Positions 33,688 to 45,081 of a stretch of 64,000 bases of DNA are shown here, one piece after another (position 1 is the first letter of the stretch; every line of letters starts with the position of its first letter). The stretch spans positions 15,237,412 to 15,301,411 of the forward strand of contig CM029663.1 of NCBI GenBank assembly GCA_017311315.1, given 5' to 3'. The position numbers and the translations under genes are program-made. This DNA is from Dendrocalamus latiflorus. Taxonomy: Eukaryota; Streptophyta; Magnoliopsida; Poales; Poaceae. The notes under the pieces are model-generated. The model made no database searches, was not told the DNA's origin, and worked only from the letters and a program-made list of their open reading frames with translations.

Positions 33688-33914
33688 GCCGCTCCCTCCC
33701 GACGCCGCCGGTCCCTCCCGAAGCCGCCGGTCCCTCCTGACGCCGCTCCCTCCCGAAGCCGGCGGTCCCCCCCGACGCCGGTCCCTCCCTCCCGACGCCG
33801 CCGCTCCCTCCCGACGCCGCTCCCTCCCGTAGCCGGCGGTCCCGCCCGACGCCGGTCCCTCCCTCCCGACGCCGCCGCTCCCTCCCGACGCCGCTCCCTC
33901 CCGTAGCCGGCGGT
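33688..33914 (+). repeat. GC-rich minisatellite
   Basis: Tandem units built from GACGCCGCTCCCTCCC and GACGCCGGTCCCTCCC blocks, including a larger repeat of about 64 bp present twice. Both strands are open by composition; I do not call a gene. Confidence 0.8.
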
Positions 33915-34222
33915 ATATATATGCTTCACATGTATATGTTTCACATGATATATATATGCTTCACATGTATATGCTATATATATGCTTCACATGTATATGC
34001 TTCACATGATATATATATGCTTCACATGTATATGCTTCACATGATATATATATGCTTCACATGTATATGCTTCACATGATATATATATGCTTCACATGTA
34101 TATGCTTCACATGATATATATATGCTTCACATGATATATATATATATGCTTCACATGTATATGCTTCACATGATATATATATGCTTCACATGTATATATA
34201 TGCTTCACATGTTATATGCTTC
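33915..34222 (+). repeat. AT-rich minisatellite
   Basis: Tandem copies of ATATATATGCTTCACATG and TATATGCTTCACATGAT, with a period near 35 bp and drift in the number of AT steps. It lies in the leader/promoter of the TNP1/Ulp1 gene. Confidence 0.85.
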
Positions 34223-34346
34223 GCAAGGTCTATTTGGAAGGCCCATAGCTCACTGCAATTAGCTAATCGTTAGAACTTTGTCAAAGGGCATAAAGCAAGT
34301 GACACACTCCAGTGCTCACTTCAGTTAGTTTTTTCTTAGAAGAGAG

Positions 34347-37124
34347 ATGGCGTCCACACAGTCTTCGTCGTCGTCATCTGGGTCTCACGCTCCCAAGACT
34401 GCGAAATCTAAACGTGGCCGAGGAGTATCGAAAAGGCCAGAGGGCCGAAGGACCATCACGGTGGTCTCTCCGGATGGGGTCCCTCTGGAACCGTCGAAAG
34501 CAGCGTCATCATTTCGGACTACCTGCGGGATAATTGGAAGGCAACGGGTCCCCATCACCATAGCAAGCTGGAAAGATTTGACAAAGGATCACAAAAATCA
34601 GCTATGGGAGGAACTTACAAATTCGTTCGAGTTCCCAACAGAAGCACAGGGACTCGTGCAACGGCAAGCGCTCCTCGCGATGGGAAAAGCATGGAAGAAT
34701 TTTAAGAGCACTCTTGTGACGAAGTACGTGGCCGAGGATGTCACGCCCTTCACGAAGTATCCTTTCGTGTCGCCGGAAACATGGGAGGCCTTTGTGCAGA
34801 TGAAGACGACGCCCGAATTTGTACAACAAAGTGCGGCGCACAAGGATCTCCAGTCACAAAACACGCACCCTCACAGACTCGGCACTGCTGGGTACGCGGG
34901 TAAAATCCCGCAATGGAGGATGCAGGATGAGGTCGCAATCCGATCGGAGGCCTCTCCGCCATTTGCCGGGATCGCAAACGAGCGCGCTCGAAACTGGTTA
35001 AGAGCGAGGTCATCAACCACATCTTCGGGTGTCTCTTTCAAGAACCCCGCAGATGAGGAAGTGTCCCAACGCATGGTAAAATATGTTAAACAACATACTT
35101 GTTAACACCTCTTGAACTTCATGGGTTCAAAAATAACATGATTAATTGCCTCTTGCAGCAATCATTGACTACCGAATCTTCTCGTGGCTCCTTTGAAGAA
35201 TATAGGGAGATAGATTTACTATCACAGGCCTTGGGAAACAAGGAGCACCCAGGTCGCACACGAGGCATGGGGGTTTATGTACCTTGGAGGCACGGATTTC
35301 CAGATTACTCCGAGACATATAGGAGTAGGAAGAGATCCAAGGCGTACCGCAGCGAACAAATAAAACAGGAGCTTCGTGCTCAACTTGAGGAACAACTATC
35401 TGCCTCACTTCAAGAGCAGACTGCCTCACTTCGAGGAGAGATAGATTCGTTGCGGGAAGAACTGAGACAAGTCCGCAACCAATCGCAACCCACTCCTAGT
35501 ACTGCGGTACCCAGTCCCCCTCAACGTCGCAGTAGCTGCGCGTCCACACCAATTTCTGAACATAGCGACGACCACTTACGTATTGATGACATTCAGGTAA
35601 TGTACCTCTTTAGAATGGTACATAGATCTCTCTGGTGGACGCCTTAACTCATCTTGTATCGTTATGTAGGAGCCCATGCCTTGCACCCTCACAGTCAGGC
35701 TTGTTGGCTCTATTCCCGTTGATGCTGGGCGCGGCATGGTGTATCCATTGCTGCCAGGGACGCTCGTGCACGGTGTACAAGTAGACACCGGTTTCATGAA
35801 GGTCCAGGTGGACATGATTAATGATATTTTTAAGCCCGTCCCTCTTGAGAAGCCCCCAAACGAAGAGATTAAGACATACGGGGATGCCGTCCACACATTC
35901 ATTCAGTGGCCCAAGAGGGACATCGTCCTCGACATGTCTGTGCCACAATCTTCACATCCAGTGGCCCAAGAGGGACGTCGCCCTGGACCTGGCACATCGG
36001 CTCCGGTGGCTTCACCTCCACCTCCAAATCCAGTAAAGTCTGTTGCATCGGCTCCCGCCGAGACGCCACCGAGAACATATCATAAGCGAGGCTCCAAGGC
36101 CTCCAAGGCTCATGCGACGATCCGAGAACATATACAGATAAATGTCATTACTCTTTCTTTATGTATAGATACATGATCCAAGAAGTCCGGCGATCGCGAC
36201 GTCCGGTGGGTTTCCTCGACCCTCACTTGGTCTCCGAGCAATGTATCAATGCAGATGCATCCTTCGTGCAAGGTTACATAACGAGGGGATTGATTGCTCA
36301 CACCGACAAGGAATACATCATGGTACCCTTCAACCAAGGGTAAGTGCTTCACTAGTTGCCACACATATGTTTCATTTGTACTTTACATGCGGCATGAACT
36401 TAGGATTAATCACTATGGCGACACACATGACTAGGCATCACTGGATTTTGCTTGTGATTGTACCAAAGTGGAGCAAGGTAATATACCTTGATTCCCTCCT
36501 TAGGAGCAACCACGACTTCAGTCTTGTGCAAGAAGTACTTAACAGGTAAACTCATTTCCTCCATACATAACTCTATTGTAATATTTCTTTTGTTTGCCAC
36601 GGCCGAGGATAAGTTTTTTGAATCACGTAGGGCGTTTGCCGATTATGTTGCTCAAGGAGGAAGACACGACAAATCCAGTGACACGCTACGACACAACACG
36701 CGATTTCCGGTTCCCGCTACAACACAACAATCCTATATCATACTTTGTTATAATGCCTCTAGAATTGACAATACCGATGTATGTAATTCTATTTTTGCAG
36801 TGCCACCAGCAGCTACAGGGCAACGTATGTGGATTCTACGTTTGCCGCCATATGAAGGAAATCATTGCTACTAAGATCAATGATCCAGAGGTTTGTCAGG
36901 TCCTTCCAATAATTATTACTTTCTGATTATATATATGTATTTGTATTACACACACATGCTAATTAATGACTTAACATTGCTCCTAGCGACAGCGGGTGCA
37001 CTTCGACGAAAGTGCATATGATCTTGACAATCTCATGGAGATTCGTGCAATCATCTCCCAATTCTTGCTAGGAGAGGTCATAAGTAGGAAGGGAGAGTTC
37101 TACGCCGGCAATGGTGATAATTAG
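34347..37124 (+). CDS. TNP1-like domain fused to Ulp1-like (C48) cysteine protease
   Basis: Second CACTA gene, spliced. Exons: 34347-35075, 35159-35596, 35670 to about 36130, about 36172-36341, 36435-36545, about 36631-36706, 36801-36891, 36988-37124. The first exon (ASWKDLTKDHKNQLWEELTN, then PFVSPETWEAFVQMK) is the plant TNP1/Ptta En/Spm region. Exon 2 ends in a Glu/Gln-rich coiled coil. The C-terminal part matches the Ulp1/SENP fold: His in GHHWILLVIV, Asp in IYLDSLL, Gln in CHQQLQGN, Cys in NVCGFYVC, so the catalytic set is complete. Its substrate is unknown; SUMO-like conjugates are the family guess. Junctions are GT-AG and in frame except exon 3 to 4, where no GT donor fits the frame. 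Confidence 0.8.
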
Positions 37125-37387
37125 ATGTTGAAACATTGGATTCAACTGTACAAATCAAACAATTCCTTCAAATGAATTCATTTGTCAGATTTTGTGTAAC
37201 GATTTTCATTCTATATATATATGTATGTGATCTGCTGTGTACGAATTTTGTTGTAATTTACTATGAGTTGCAATTAACTTATATCTGTCATTTATCTGTA
37301 ATCTGCTTGCTTGCTTGCGTTCAGAGGGCATGGCTAGCATATCCTGAGGCTAGCCAAAAAATATCAAATAAAATGGATGATGCACTT

Positions 37388-37930
37388 AGTATCACAGACG
37401 GTTCGTTGTTAAAATCCGTCTGTGATACAATATCACAGACGGTTTCAAAGAGTGCCGTCTGTGGTGTGAATGATATCACAGACGGCCTTTACTACTGACC
37501 GTCTGTGATACACAAATATCACAGACGGTTAGTAATTAAAATCGTTTGTGATATACAAAATATCACAAACGGTTAGTAATAAAAACCGTCTGTGATATTG
37601 TATATATCACAGACGGTCTTTATTACTAACCGTCTGTGATAGTCTTGTATCACAGACGGTTTTTTTTATAAAAAACCGTCTGTGATACAAGACTATCACA
37701 GACGGTTTTTTTAAAACCGTCTGTGATACAAGACTATCACCGACGGTTTTTTATAAAAAAACCGTCTGTGATACTCGAATATCACAGACGGTTAGTAATA
37801 AAGACCGTCTGTAATGTTGTTATCACAGACGGCTTGGGAACCGTCTGTGATAACCACAACTATCACTGACACCTAGACACTGACGGTTAAAGAACCGTTT
37901 GTGATGACGGTTCCGAACCGTCTGTGATAG
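37388..37930. repeat. CACTA subterminal repeat block, right
   Basis: More than twenty copies of the ATCACAGACGGTT word in alternating orientation, including runs of short perfect hairpins such as those around 37650-37780. It stops about 17 bp before the right terminus. Confidence 0.9.
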
Positions 37931-37950
37931 GGCTGTCTGTAGCAGTGTAA

Positions 37951-40395
37951 GAATAACAAGGAATCACAAGAACAGCGATGTAGAGAAACGTCCAACTCAC
38001 CTCTAGGTTGCAATCAGATGGCAAATTCTAGGAAGAACAAGCGTATAACTCTTTCTTGAAAATAATAGTTTCAATTATGATTTACCAAAAAGTTACGTAT
38101 TACAAGCCTTATATAACCCTTGGGAGGCCACAAGGTCTCCTACACAATTCCTAAGTGTTTTAGATTTGGACTCTCAAAAAAAAAAAGAAAATAAAAATAA
38201 AAATTCATGACGCTTTTAAAGATAAATCCTCCTACATGATGAGCTCAATCAGACCTCGTATGTGAAAGTTATTGCCTTTATACGTCAGGTATACGGTCAG
38301 AGATACGATCATACTGTTTCGAATATCTCCAAGTCAATCGAACGGCTGCAAGCGTCTCTAGCCAATCCAACGGTGGTATTATTTGGTCTGATCTGAAAGT
38401 TACCATCAATATCAGCCGTCCAAAGTTAATCGAACGATGCGGAATGAACGAATATTCGGAGCAGTCTAAACATCTTCAAGGCGATCGGGCAGTCCGTTGA
38501 AGATCGGATGGTATGACTCATTTAGAGTGGCCCAAATATTTCCAAGGCGATTGGGCGGTCCGTGGAAGATTGGATGGCGCAATCATTCGGAGCAGTCCAA
38601 ACGTCTCCAAAGCATTTGAGCATCCAATATTGATCGGACGGTTCGGACAGTCGAAACCATTCAGACTTATTCAAATGTCCCGAAAGTCTTGTGAGCACCC
38701 GATATGGATCGGACGGTCCTGAACACATCTGAGGTCAATTAGACCGATCCGAAGGTAGTTTTTGATACCAGTTGAAATTGTTTGAATGCCCATAATATCT
38801 TTGTGAATTCGATTATTTTTGTGGTCGATCCGATATGGCAATGAGGACTTAAATGTGTCTTCCCTTGCTTGGCTCTATGTACTTCTTCTCTGTTAGTTTT
38901 CACCTCCATGTTTCAATTCTAAAAGCTTCACATCGTTCAAACCTGAGCATGAACACAACATTTGCATGAGGTAATATCTAGTTCTCTCGTAAATTAAAAC
39001 CAGATTCAATTAGGAGCGAATTCACATGTTGATTAATTTATTTAGCTTGTGCTCATGTAATCAGTCCAATTGGGATATCCTCGTCATCTTGTACACATGA
39101 AGTGATGAACGATGCACTAGTATCCACGAGAACTTATAAACACATCTTCACTTTAGGTTTGTACAGAACGAGTATGGATTTACATATAAATATATAACAT
39201 AGTAGTAGCTCTGTATCTCTAAATATAATAATTAGAATATAATTAAATTAGAGTTTACCTGATAATATTTAATGCGGCTCAATAATTCCTTCCAGTCAAA
39301 TAATATATTTAGCTGAAAAACGTTAAGCATGTCTGTATCCGCATCACCTCTAAATCCTAAATTGCCGCAATTAAAATTTTATTACATAATTAAATCGTCA
39401 GACATCTTTATATACGAATGAACTTGCTTAGTCACTTGGACGCTACTTAATTTTCATGCATATTTTGCTTTATAAAGTCAAAATATAATTACAACAGAGT
39501 AGGGCATCGTTTTCCACCGGACCCATAGTGCAAGTGGTGGCTTCTTTTACTGTTTCATCAGTACAGTTTTACAGTTGCAACTTGCAGCCGATTTGGTCAC
39601 CTCAGTCTCGTTCTCGTGTGCGTTTGACGTTGTAGGCGTAAGCATCTGCACCAAACACCAGGCTATCAGTCCAGCACAGTGACCATTTTGTTTCTTTATC
39701 TTCTTCATTATTTCTGTGCTTCTTTAAAATATGCCATGGGACTTTCGCAGTCGTTCTCCATTTGTTTAGCTATGCTCAAAAGCTTCCGTGCTGAAACACC
39801 ATCTAGAAGATGTCGAGTAAAGAGCTGGTATGGTACCAAGCATGATTGATTCTCCAAAGGGAACACAGCATTTTTTTTATGGAACAAAGTTGAGATGTGT
39901 GGATAGAAGTATTCGCGGAATGCTTTCTTTATTTTGGGCTGTCATGGGAGAGAATTACTGATCAGTGGAATATTATTTGTCATGGAAATGGTTGGAAGGA
40001 ATATGTTCCAAGGAGCTTGGTTAATCATCAAAAGCTCCAAATGGTAGGCACACCCAAGCTCAGCTCGGGTTGGCCAAGAATCTGAGGAGTTAATGGAGAG
40101 TGTGAAGGGGCTTCAAGCTTAGTCAGATTTGAAGTCAGTAGCAGTACTATCTAATGCTGCGTTTTATCTAGTTACACAAATTAACAAAGAATTGATGGTA
40201 AAGTTGCCCACCCCATTTCATGTGTGGCATATTTTATACGATGGCAAAAATTCTATCTTATAAATTACTCTTCTATCACTTAACTAGATAATGTCAATTT
40301 GGGCCTATTTATAAGAACTCTCTCTCTTCTATATGTTTTCTAAAACATTTTTTTGTGGTAGTTTACGCAACTTTACGTTGTGTAACTACCTTACA
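37951..40395. other. Intergenic, no supported gene
   Basis: AT-rich beyond the CACTA element. A diverged tandem array is at 38457-38722 (separate entry). The frame at 39897-40085 (62 aa) shows no domain. No RNA gene recognised. Confidence 0.45.
38457..38722 (+). repeat. Diverged tandem repeat, period about 65 bp
   Basis: Four units share the pattern CGGAGCAGTCCAAACGTCTC, GATCGGACGGT and TGGAAGAT with many substitutions. Weaker units extend left to about 38290. Both strands are open here because the period and composition allow it, not because of a gene. Confidence 0.65.
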
Positions 40396-40799
40396 TCATT
40401 ACTATATTAAAGTCGGGAGAGTTCCCTTGCGTCCCACCTATGTCACATCATCTTTCTTACAAAAATGCCCCTGTATTTTTTGAAACGCGTAAAGGTTCTC
40501 GGTTCCTACAAAAAGGTCCCTGCCAGGTTTTTTCCAAAACCCCCTCCACTTCACCAAAATTGCGTATCCTTTTGTAGGATAGCACCTCACGGTTTTCCAA
40601 AATTACGTATGGGTTCTCGTTTAGTTACGTACAGGTGCTTACAGGTCCTCGGTTTTTTTGCGAAAAAGGTCTTTAGTTTTTCCGAAATTACGCACGTGTC
40701 CTTGATTTTTTTTAAAAAAATCTTCCTACGAATTATCGTCTCTTTTACTTTGGTCCACACGGTAGCTAGCGCGGCGTGTCGCCGCGCTTACGCTGCTAG
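40396..40799 (+). mobile_element. Small non-autonomous Helitron
   Basis: 404 bp. The 5' end is TCATTACTATATTAAAG. The 3' end has a GC-rich hairpin (GCGCGGCG TGT CGCCGCGC, 40769-40787) followed by a short spacer and CTAG. It sits between A (40395) and T (40800), the Helitron AT target. No target duplication and no inverted ends, as expected. No coding capacity; only short frames that use the same low-complexity words. Confidence 0.75.
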
Positions 40800-40939
40800 T
40801 TGGATATCATCCGAATACCCTGCATAGCTCATCTAGAGGAGTCGGGTATAAATAGAAGCTGCATATTTAAAAACTGAATATGTCAACTAGGACAACATTT
40901 GCACGAGCTTTCATTTCTTATGCACTATTTCCTTTATGC

Positions 40940-41255
40940 CCCGCTTATTTCGGTTTGAGCTTATGGCTTATTTTTCACTATTCATATATTTCGTCTTTTT
41001 CTAAACTTTTGGCTTTTGAGCTTTTTTGCCGGTTCTTTTTTTCCGTATTCGTTTGCGTTGTCTATGATGAGCTAACATATTTTGTTTTTTCGTATTTGTT
41101 TGCGTTGTCTATGATGACCTAACATATTTTTTTATTTTTAAAATTTTTAAATATAATTATGCCAAATAAGCCATCTTCAACTATAATGTAATTTCAGTTA
41201 ATTACAGTACAATTTTAGCCATAAATTATAGCTTTTCAATCAAACCGAGCACAGG
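40940..41255 (-). repeat. MITE family A, copy 4 (diverged)
   Basis: Shares TTTCACTATTCAT, TTTCGTCTTTTTCT, AACTTTTGGCTTTT and GCCGGTTCTTTTTT with copies 2 and 3 but is more diverged. It carries an internal tandem duplication of about 57 bp (CGTTTGCGTTGTCTATGATG twice, near 41048-41125). Confidence 0.7.
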
Positions 41256-41821
41256 AGATGAATCACCGACGCCGAGACCTAAAGCCATGTACAGTCAAAA
41301 GCAGGTGCCACGTGGCGCGGCGTTGGTTGGGTTGAGGGTAGCTTTTCTTCTAGGTTGCCGTGCTGATCTCTCCGTGTGCTTATCCGCAAGCAGAGCAGGC
41401 AACGGCAGACGGATGGAGAAAGGCCGCAAGGGCTGAGCAGATGGTTGCGTTTTCTTCCCATTTTGGACAAAGCGCACACGCTTTCTCTCCCCCGTCTCCT
41501 CTTGTCCCCGCTCCGCCGCTACCGACGATCCATCCGTGTCATTTTGTCTGCCTGTTTGCCGGCCAGACGACGTTCCACCGAGTTGCAGGCCGTGTTCGTT
41601 TCCAGTTCCGGTGCCGTCGGACGTGAACGTAGACGAAGCTGCTTAGGAATGGCTCAATGTAGTAGGTGGATCAGTGGCCTAGTAAAAAGTTGGGTAAGCT
41701 CCATGCTCTGAGGGGGAAAAGGAAATAGGAGCTATCGATCACCTGAATTTTACTTGCTCCTAATTGTGTTGTCGTATGAGCTCGACTGCAAACCATCCGA
41801 TCAGCATGAGAATGCATTGTG
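41256..41821. other. Intergenic, GC-rich patch
   Basis: About 41290-41650 is GC-rich with overlapping open frames on both strands and no domain. Could be a degraded promoter or first exon; nothing can be supported. Confidence 0.4.
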
Positions 41822-41824
41822 TTA

Positions 41825-42222
41825 GGGTGTGTTTGGTTGCCTGAATCTCCTTCGTCCTGGCTGGGTGAATCCGTATAATATGAGAAAGAGCCTGTTTGGT
41901 TGCCTGTATGAGTGGATGCAGTCTGCATGAGCGGATGCAAAAATACGCCCTCATCCTGGATGGGTGGATACGCTCAAAATGAGCTTCACTGGCCATCCTG
42001 CATGGGTTGATGCAGTGTATCTTATGCGGTCCCACGTGTCAGCCTCTCAGGTTTGGTAGACTGCATCCGCTCATACAGGCAACCAAACAGCATCTCGGTT
42101 TTTTTCATCCGCTCATGCAACCTCACCAAACATCTTCTTTTTCTGAAATACGATTCCACTCAGCCTGCATCCATTCAGTCAGGATATACGATACAACCTT
42201 CATCCATAAACCAAACACACCC
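41825..42222. mobile_element. Tourist MITE carrying a second, nested Tourist MITE
   Basis: The outer element has ends GGGTGTGTTTGG and CCAAACACACCC with TTA outside both (41822-41824 and 42223-42225). Inside, 41891-42090 is a second palindromic unit with ends CCTGTTTGGTTGCCTGTATG and its complement, so one Tourist relative has jumped into another. TTA duplication and the GTTTGG ends place them in PIF/Harbinger. Confidence 0.85.
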
Positions 42223-42225
42223 TTA

Positions 42226-42759
42226 GTGGATTTCGGGAAGCTAACCGCGATAGAATCCCGAATTCAGAATCAACGCACATGGTACACTTTTTACAGACCG
42301 AACCTATAGCTTATGGTAGATTTTTTTTTTATGATTTATGGTTTATTTTGCACTATAGCTATTTTATTTTATACTGTAACTGTTTATAACTATTAGATCT
42401 AATTAAATTTAAAAAATAAAAAATAGGTTGGCACATCACGGATAATATAATGAATACGGAAACAAGGAAAGACAAAAAGCTTAAAAAATAAAAAAAATCA
42501 AAAAATGATGAAATAATGAACTTGAAACTAAAATTCAAAAACTGAAACCGAAACAAGTGGAGCTAAGCAGTCCATATATATTCCGAACCTTTGGCCACGA
42601 CCGTTTAATTGTACACCTAAACTGAACAATTAGCCACGGATTAAGTACCACTAGTCAAAAGTCACGTCGAAATGCCACTTTTCGCAAAACTAAGATCTTC
42701 TAAACGCTGTGCTAGCCTGCCAACAACACGCATCAGCATCGCCGAAAAACAGTACACGC
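42226..42759. other. Intergenic, AT-rich
   Basis: Nothing supported between the Tourist and family A elements. Confidence 0.4.
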
Positions 42760-43046
42760 GGTGGTGATCATTTGGGCTTATTTTTGGTAGCTTATGGCTG
42801 AAAAGTACTGTAACTGACTAAAAAAACACTGTAGCTGACAGAGGCTTATTTAGTATAATTAAATTTTAAAAAATTTAAAAATATAAAAAATATGTTAGTC
42901 CATTACGTATAATACAAACAAATACAGGAAAAAAAAGAACCGGAAAAAAAACTCAACAAAAAGCCAAAAGTTCAGAAAAAGACGAAATTTATAAATAGTG
43001 AAAAATAAACCGAAAGCTAAAAGTTAAACCCAAAACGATCACAGCC
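42760..43046 (+). repeat. MITE family A, copy 5
   Basis: Same orientation as copy 1 and close to it (AAAAACACTGTAGCTGACAG, CATTACGTATAATACAAACA). Ends are GGTGGTGATCATTTGGG on the left and CCCAAAACGATCACAGCC on the right, so the terminal inverted repeat is about G(G/C)TGTGATC plus a GTTTTGGG-like stretch. Confidence 0.8.
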
Positions 43047-43866
43047 TAGCAGTAGTGCCTCTTGATAGCCTCCCAACCCGTGGCTAACTGATCATTATAC
43101 CTGTTAACCAGAACCAGCTGGATCTCCCGCGTGCACGGCAGCGCTGTCCGGCCAGTCGCCACCCATGAGACGAGCTTATAGTAATCCGCCGTCCCACCGG
43201 GCGTTGCCTGACACATAAGCAAGTGCAGCGAGAAGAAAGGACCACATGCCCAATGGGGGCTGAACATTACTTCAGTTCGGAGCATTAACTAACGTAACAA
43301 GCTTAGCATCGGTTGCGTCACGCATGTCGTGTGTTGTCATGTTCAAGGCTGACGTTTACCAGCTGTAAAATTATCTAGTCGCGACATGGAGGTGCAAAGC
43401 CCGACCTGAATGTCCTACCTGCTCGTACCAGATTTTATCCTGTGTACCACTCCGCTAACGACACATCTGACGTTCGCTGGACAAGCGAAATCCGCGAAGA
43501 ACGGGTCCTGCGCGCGTGAACCGGTCGTGTCAACGATCTGCCCGCCCCGCCCGGGTGGGGTCTTCGGATCGATTGATTGAATGGGGAGAAGGGTGGGGAG
43601 CGGGGCCTCCGTTCGGCACGCGTCCGCCCGGTTGGCGCACCGCCCCCGCCAGTGCACGTGGGGAGACGACCTCGGCGTGGGGACGGACAGCGAAACGGAG
43701 CGGGGGTCACGCGCGCCGCGTGGGCGGCCCGTCGAGGCGTGGCTGCCCCACCGACCGAAACCGAACGCACCGATCAGCGCCCGCCACGTCCTTCGGCCGG
43801 TCGGCCGCGCGGGGGATGGATCGCACCGTGCGTCCGTGCCGACCGCGTGGTGGCGGACGGTTGGTT
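43047..43866. other. Intergenic; one possible gene fragment and a CpG-rich patch
   Basis: A 79-codon frame on the minus strand, 43285 to 43046, reads like real protein (DYYKLVSWVATG, then REIQLVLVNRYND). I cannot name a family and no splice partners were found. 43500-43860 is strongly CpG-rich with open frames on both strands, and the copia element at 43872 inserted at its edge. It could be the promoter/first-exon region of a lost gene. Confidence 0.35.
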
Positions 43867-43871
43867 GTTTT

Positions 43872-44122
43872 TGTTGAGAAACATGGCCCCAGGACCAGGA
43901 GCCTGGTCCTGGCTCAATATAGATATACTACTGTAGGTTATAAATAGAGATCTATATCTGTATATTATGTACATCTGATGCAATTGAAAGCAATAAAGAA
44001 AAATCAGGAGTTCTCTCTACCTCTCTGTGTTCAATCTATTCTTCTGTGATTATGTGATTGATTCGTTCTTGTTCTAAGCAGAGGAATCGCTCGGACTGGT
44101 CGCCAGCGACGGTTCCTTAACA
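43872..44122 (+). repeat. Copia 5' LTR
   Basis: 251 bp. Contains TATAAATAGAG (about 43940), a likely LTR TATA box, and AGCAATAAAGAAAA, a likely polyadenylation signal. Confidence 0.9.
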
Positions 44123-44280
44123 CGTTATCAGCTTCGCTCCGGTGAACGAAGGTAATCATCGAAGTACAGATTGAATTTTCTAGATCGCTTTGAATTCGCA
44201 TTTTCTTTCGCGTTCTAGATTGAATCTCTACGGTGCAAATCCGCCCTAATCTACCGCGAGCAGACCTGAAGTCATGTGAG

Positions 44281-44583
44281 ATGAACATTGTGCAAACCCC
44301 CATAATTATCTATAAAGATAATGCCGCTTGCGTTGCACAAGTGCAAACGAGCTATGTAAAGAGTCATCTCACAAAGCATATCAACCCCAAGTTCTTCTAT
44401 GCACATGAATTGCAAAAGATAGATGAGATTAAAGTACTACATACTAAGTCTTATGAAAATCTAGCAGATTTGTTCACTAAGTCACTCCCCGCATCTAGCT
44501 TCGAAAGGTGCGTGCGTGGAATTGGCATGATGAGACTCAGAGAAGTGCAGAATTCAGGGGGAGAATTCTCTCAAGCCCGCTAA
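44281..44583 (+). pseudogene. Copia RNase H C-terminal fragment
   Basis: Reads IYKDNAACVAQVQTSYVK, then HLTKHINPKFFYAHELQ, then NLADLFTKSLP, the conserved end of a copia polyprotein, and stops at 44583. Everything upstream of RNase H is missing, so this is a remnant. Confidence 0.88.
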
Positions 44584-44830
44584 TAAATCTTGATCATGAA
44601 GATTAAGTACCCAAAGGAATGAAGTCCTAAAGACCAAATGAAATTGGGTGAATTGTACTCTTTTTCCCTTGACGAGTTGTCCTGAAGTTTCTCGACCAAG
44701 GTTTTTAATGAGGCAATTCGTGCATCGCAGCATCACATGTATCATGTACTCTTTCTTCAAATTTTTTCCACTGGGTTTTTATGGAGTTTTAACGAGGCAT
44801 GAGCATGTCGGGTGAGTGCCCAAGGGGGAG

Positions 44831-45076
44831 TGTTGAGAAACCTGGGCCCAAGACCATGAGTCCTGGCCCAATATGGGCACCCCACTGTAGGCTATAAATA
44901 GGGACCTATACTTGCATGTTATGTACACCTGATGCAATTGAAAGCAATAAATAAAGACCATGAGTTCTCTCTACCTCTCTGTGTTCAATCTATTCTTCTG
45001 TGATTCTGTGATTGATTCGTTCTTGTTCTAAGCAGAGGAATCACTCGGACTGGTCGCCAGCGACGGTTCCTTAACA
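44831..45076 (+). repeat. Copia 3' LTR
   Basis: 246 bp, diverged partner of 43872-44122, also with a TATAAATAGGG box. GTTTT follows directly at 45077. Confidence 0.9.
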
Positions 45077-45081
45077 GTTTT

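Larger units (their letters stand above)
26956..37947 (+). mobile_element. Complete CACTA (En/Spm) transposon, 10,992 bp
   Basis: The left end is CACTACTACAAAAG. The right end, read on the other strand, is CACTGCTACAGACAG. TAA flanks both sides (26953-26955 and 37948-37950), the 3-bp duplication usual for this superfamily. Subterminal regions are filled with the TATCACAGACGGTT word in both orientations. Genes in order: an unrecognised minus-strand ORF (27404-27958), a TNP2-type transposase (29806-33017, one frameshift), and a TNP1-like/Ulp1 protease gene (34347-37124). Two hairpins and a 334-bp palindrome lie between genes. The intact ends, long frames and complete duplication suggest a fairly recent insertion. 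Full autonomy is doubtful because of the frameshift. Confidence 0.95.
43872..45076 (+). mobile_element. Ty1/copia element with a large internal deletion
   Basis: LTRs at 43872-44122 and 44831-45076 start TGTTGAGAAAC and end TTCCTTAACA, flanked by GTTTT on both sides (43867-43871 and 45077-45081). A polypurine tract AAGGGGGAG precedes the 3' LTR. The LTRs differ at many positions, so it is older than the copia element at 1904. Only about 700 bp of interior survives, containing the end of RNase H; gag, protease, integrase and RT are gone. Confidence 0.93.

Noticed and set aside
33666..33944. Open frames in both directions
   Set aside because: Produced by the GC-rich minisatellite; the encoded peptides are simple repeats.
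37388..37930. Regularly spaced short repeats resembling a CRISPR array
   Set aside because: The repeats alternate in orientation, spacers are not unique and of irregular length, and the block is the subterminal region of a CACTA element in a plant genome.
43046..43285. A 79-codon minus-strand frame as a functional gene
   Set aside because: The peptide looks protein-like but matches no family I can name and stands alone between a MITE and a CpG-rich patch. Recorded only as a possible fragment.
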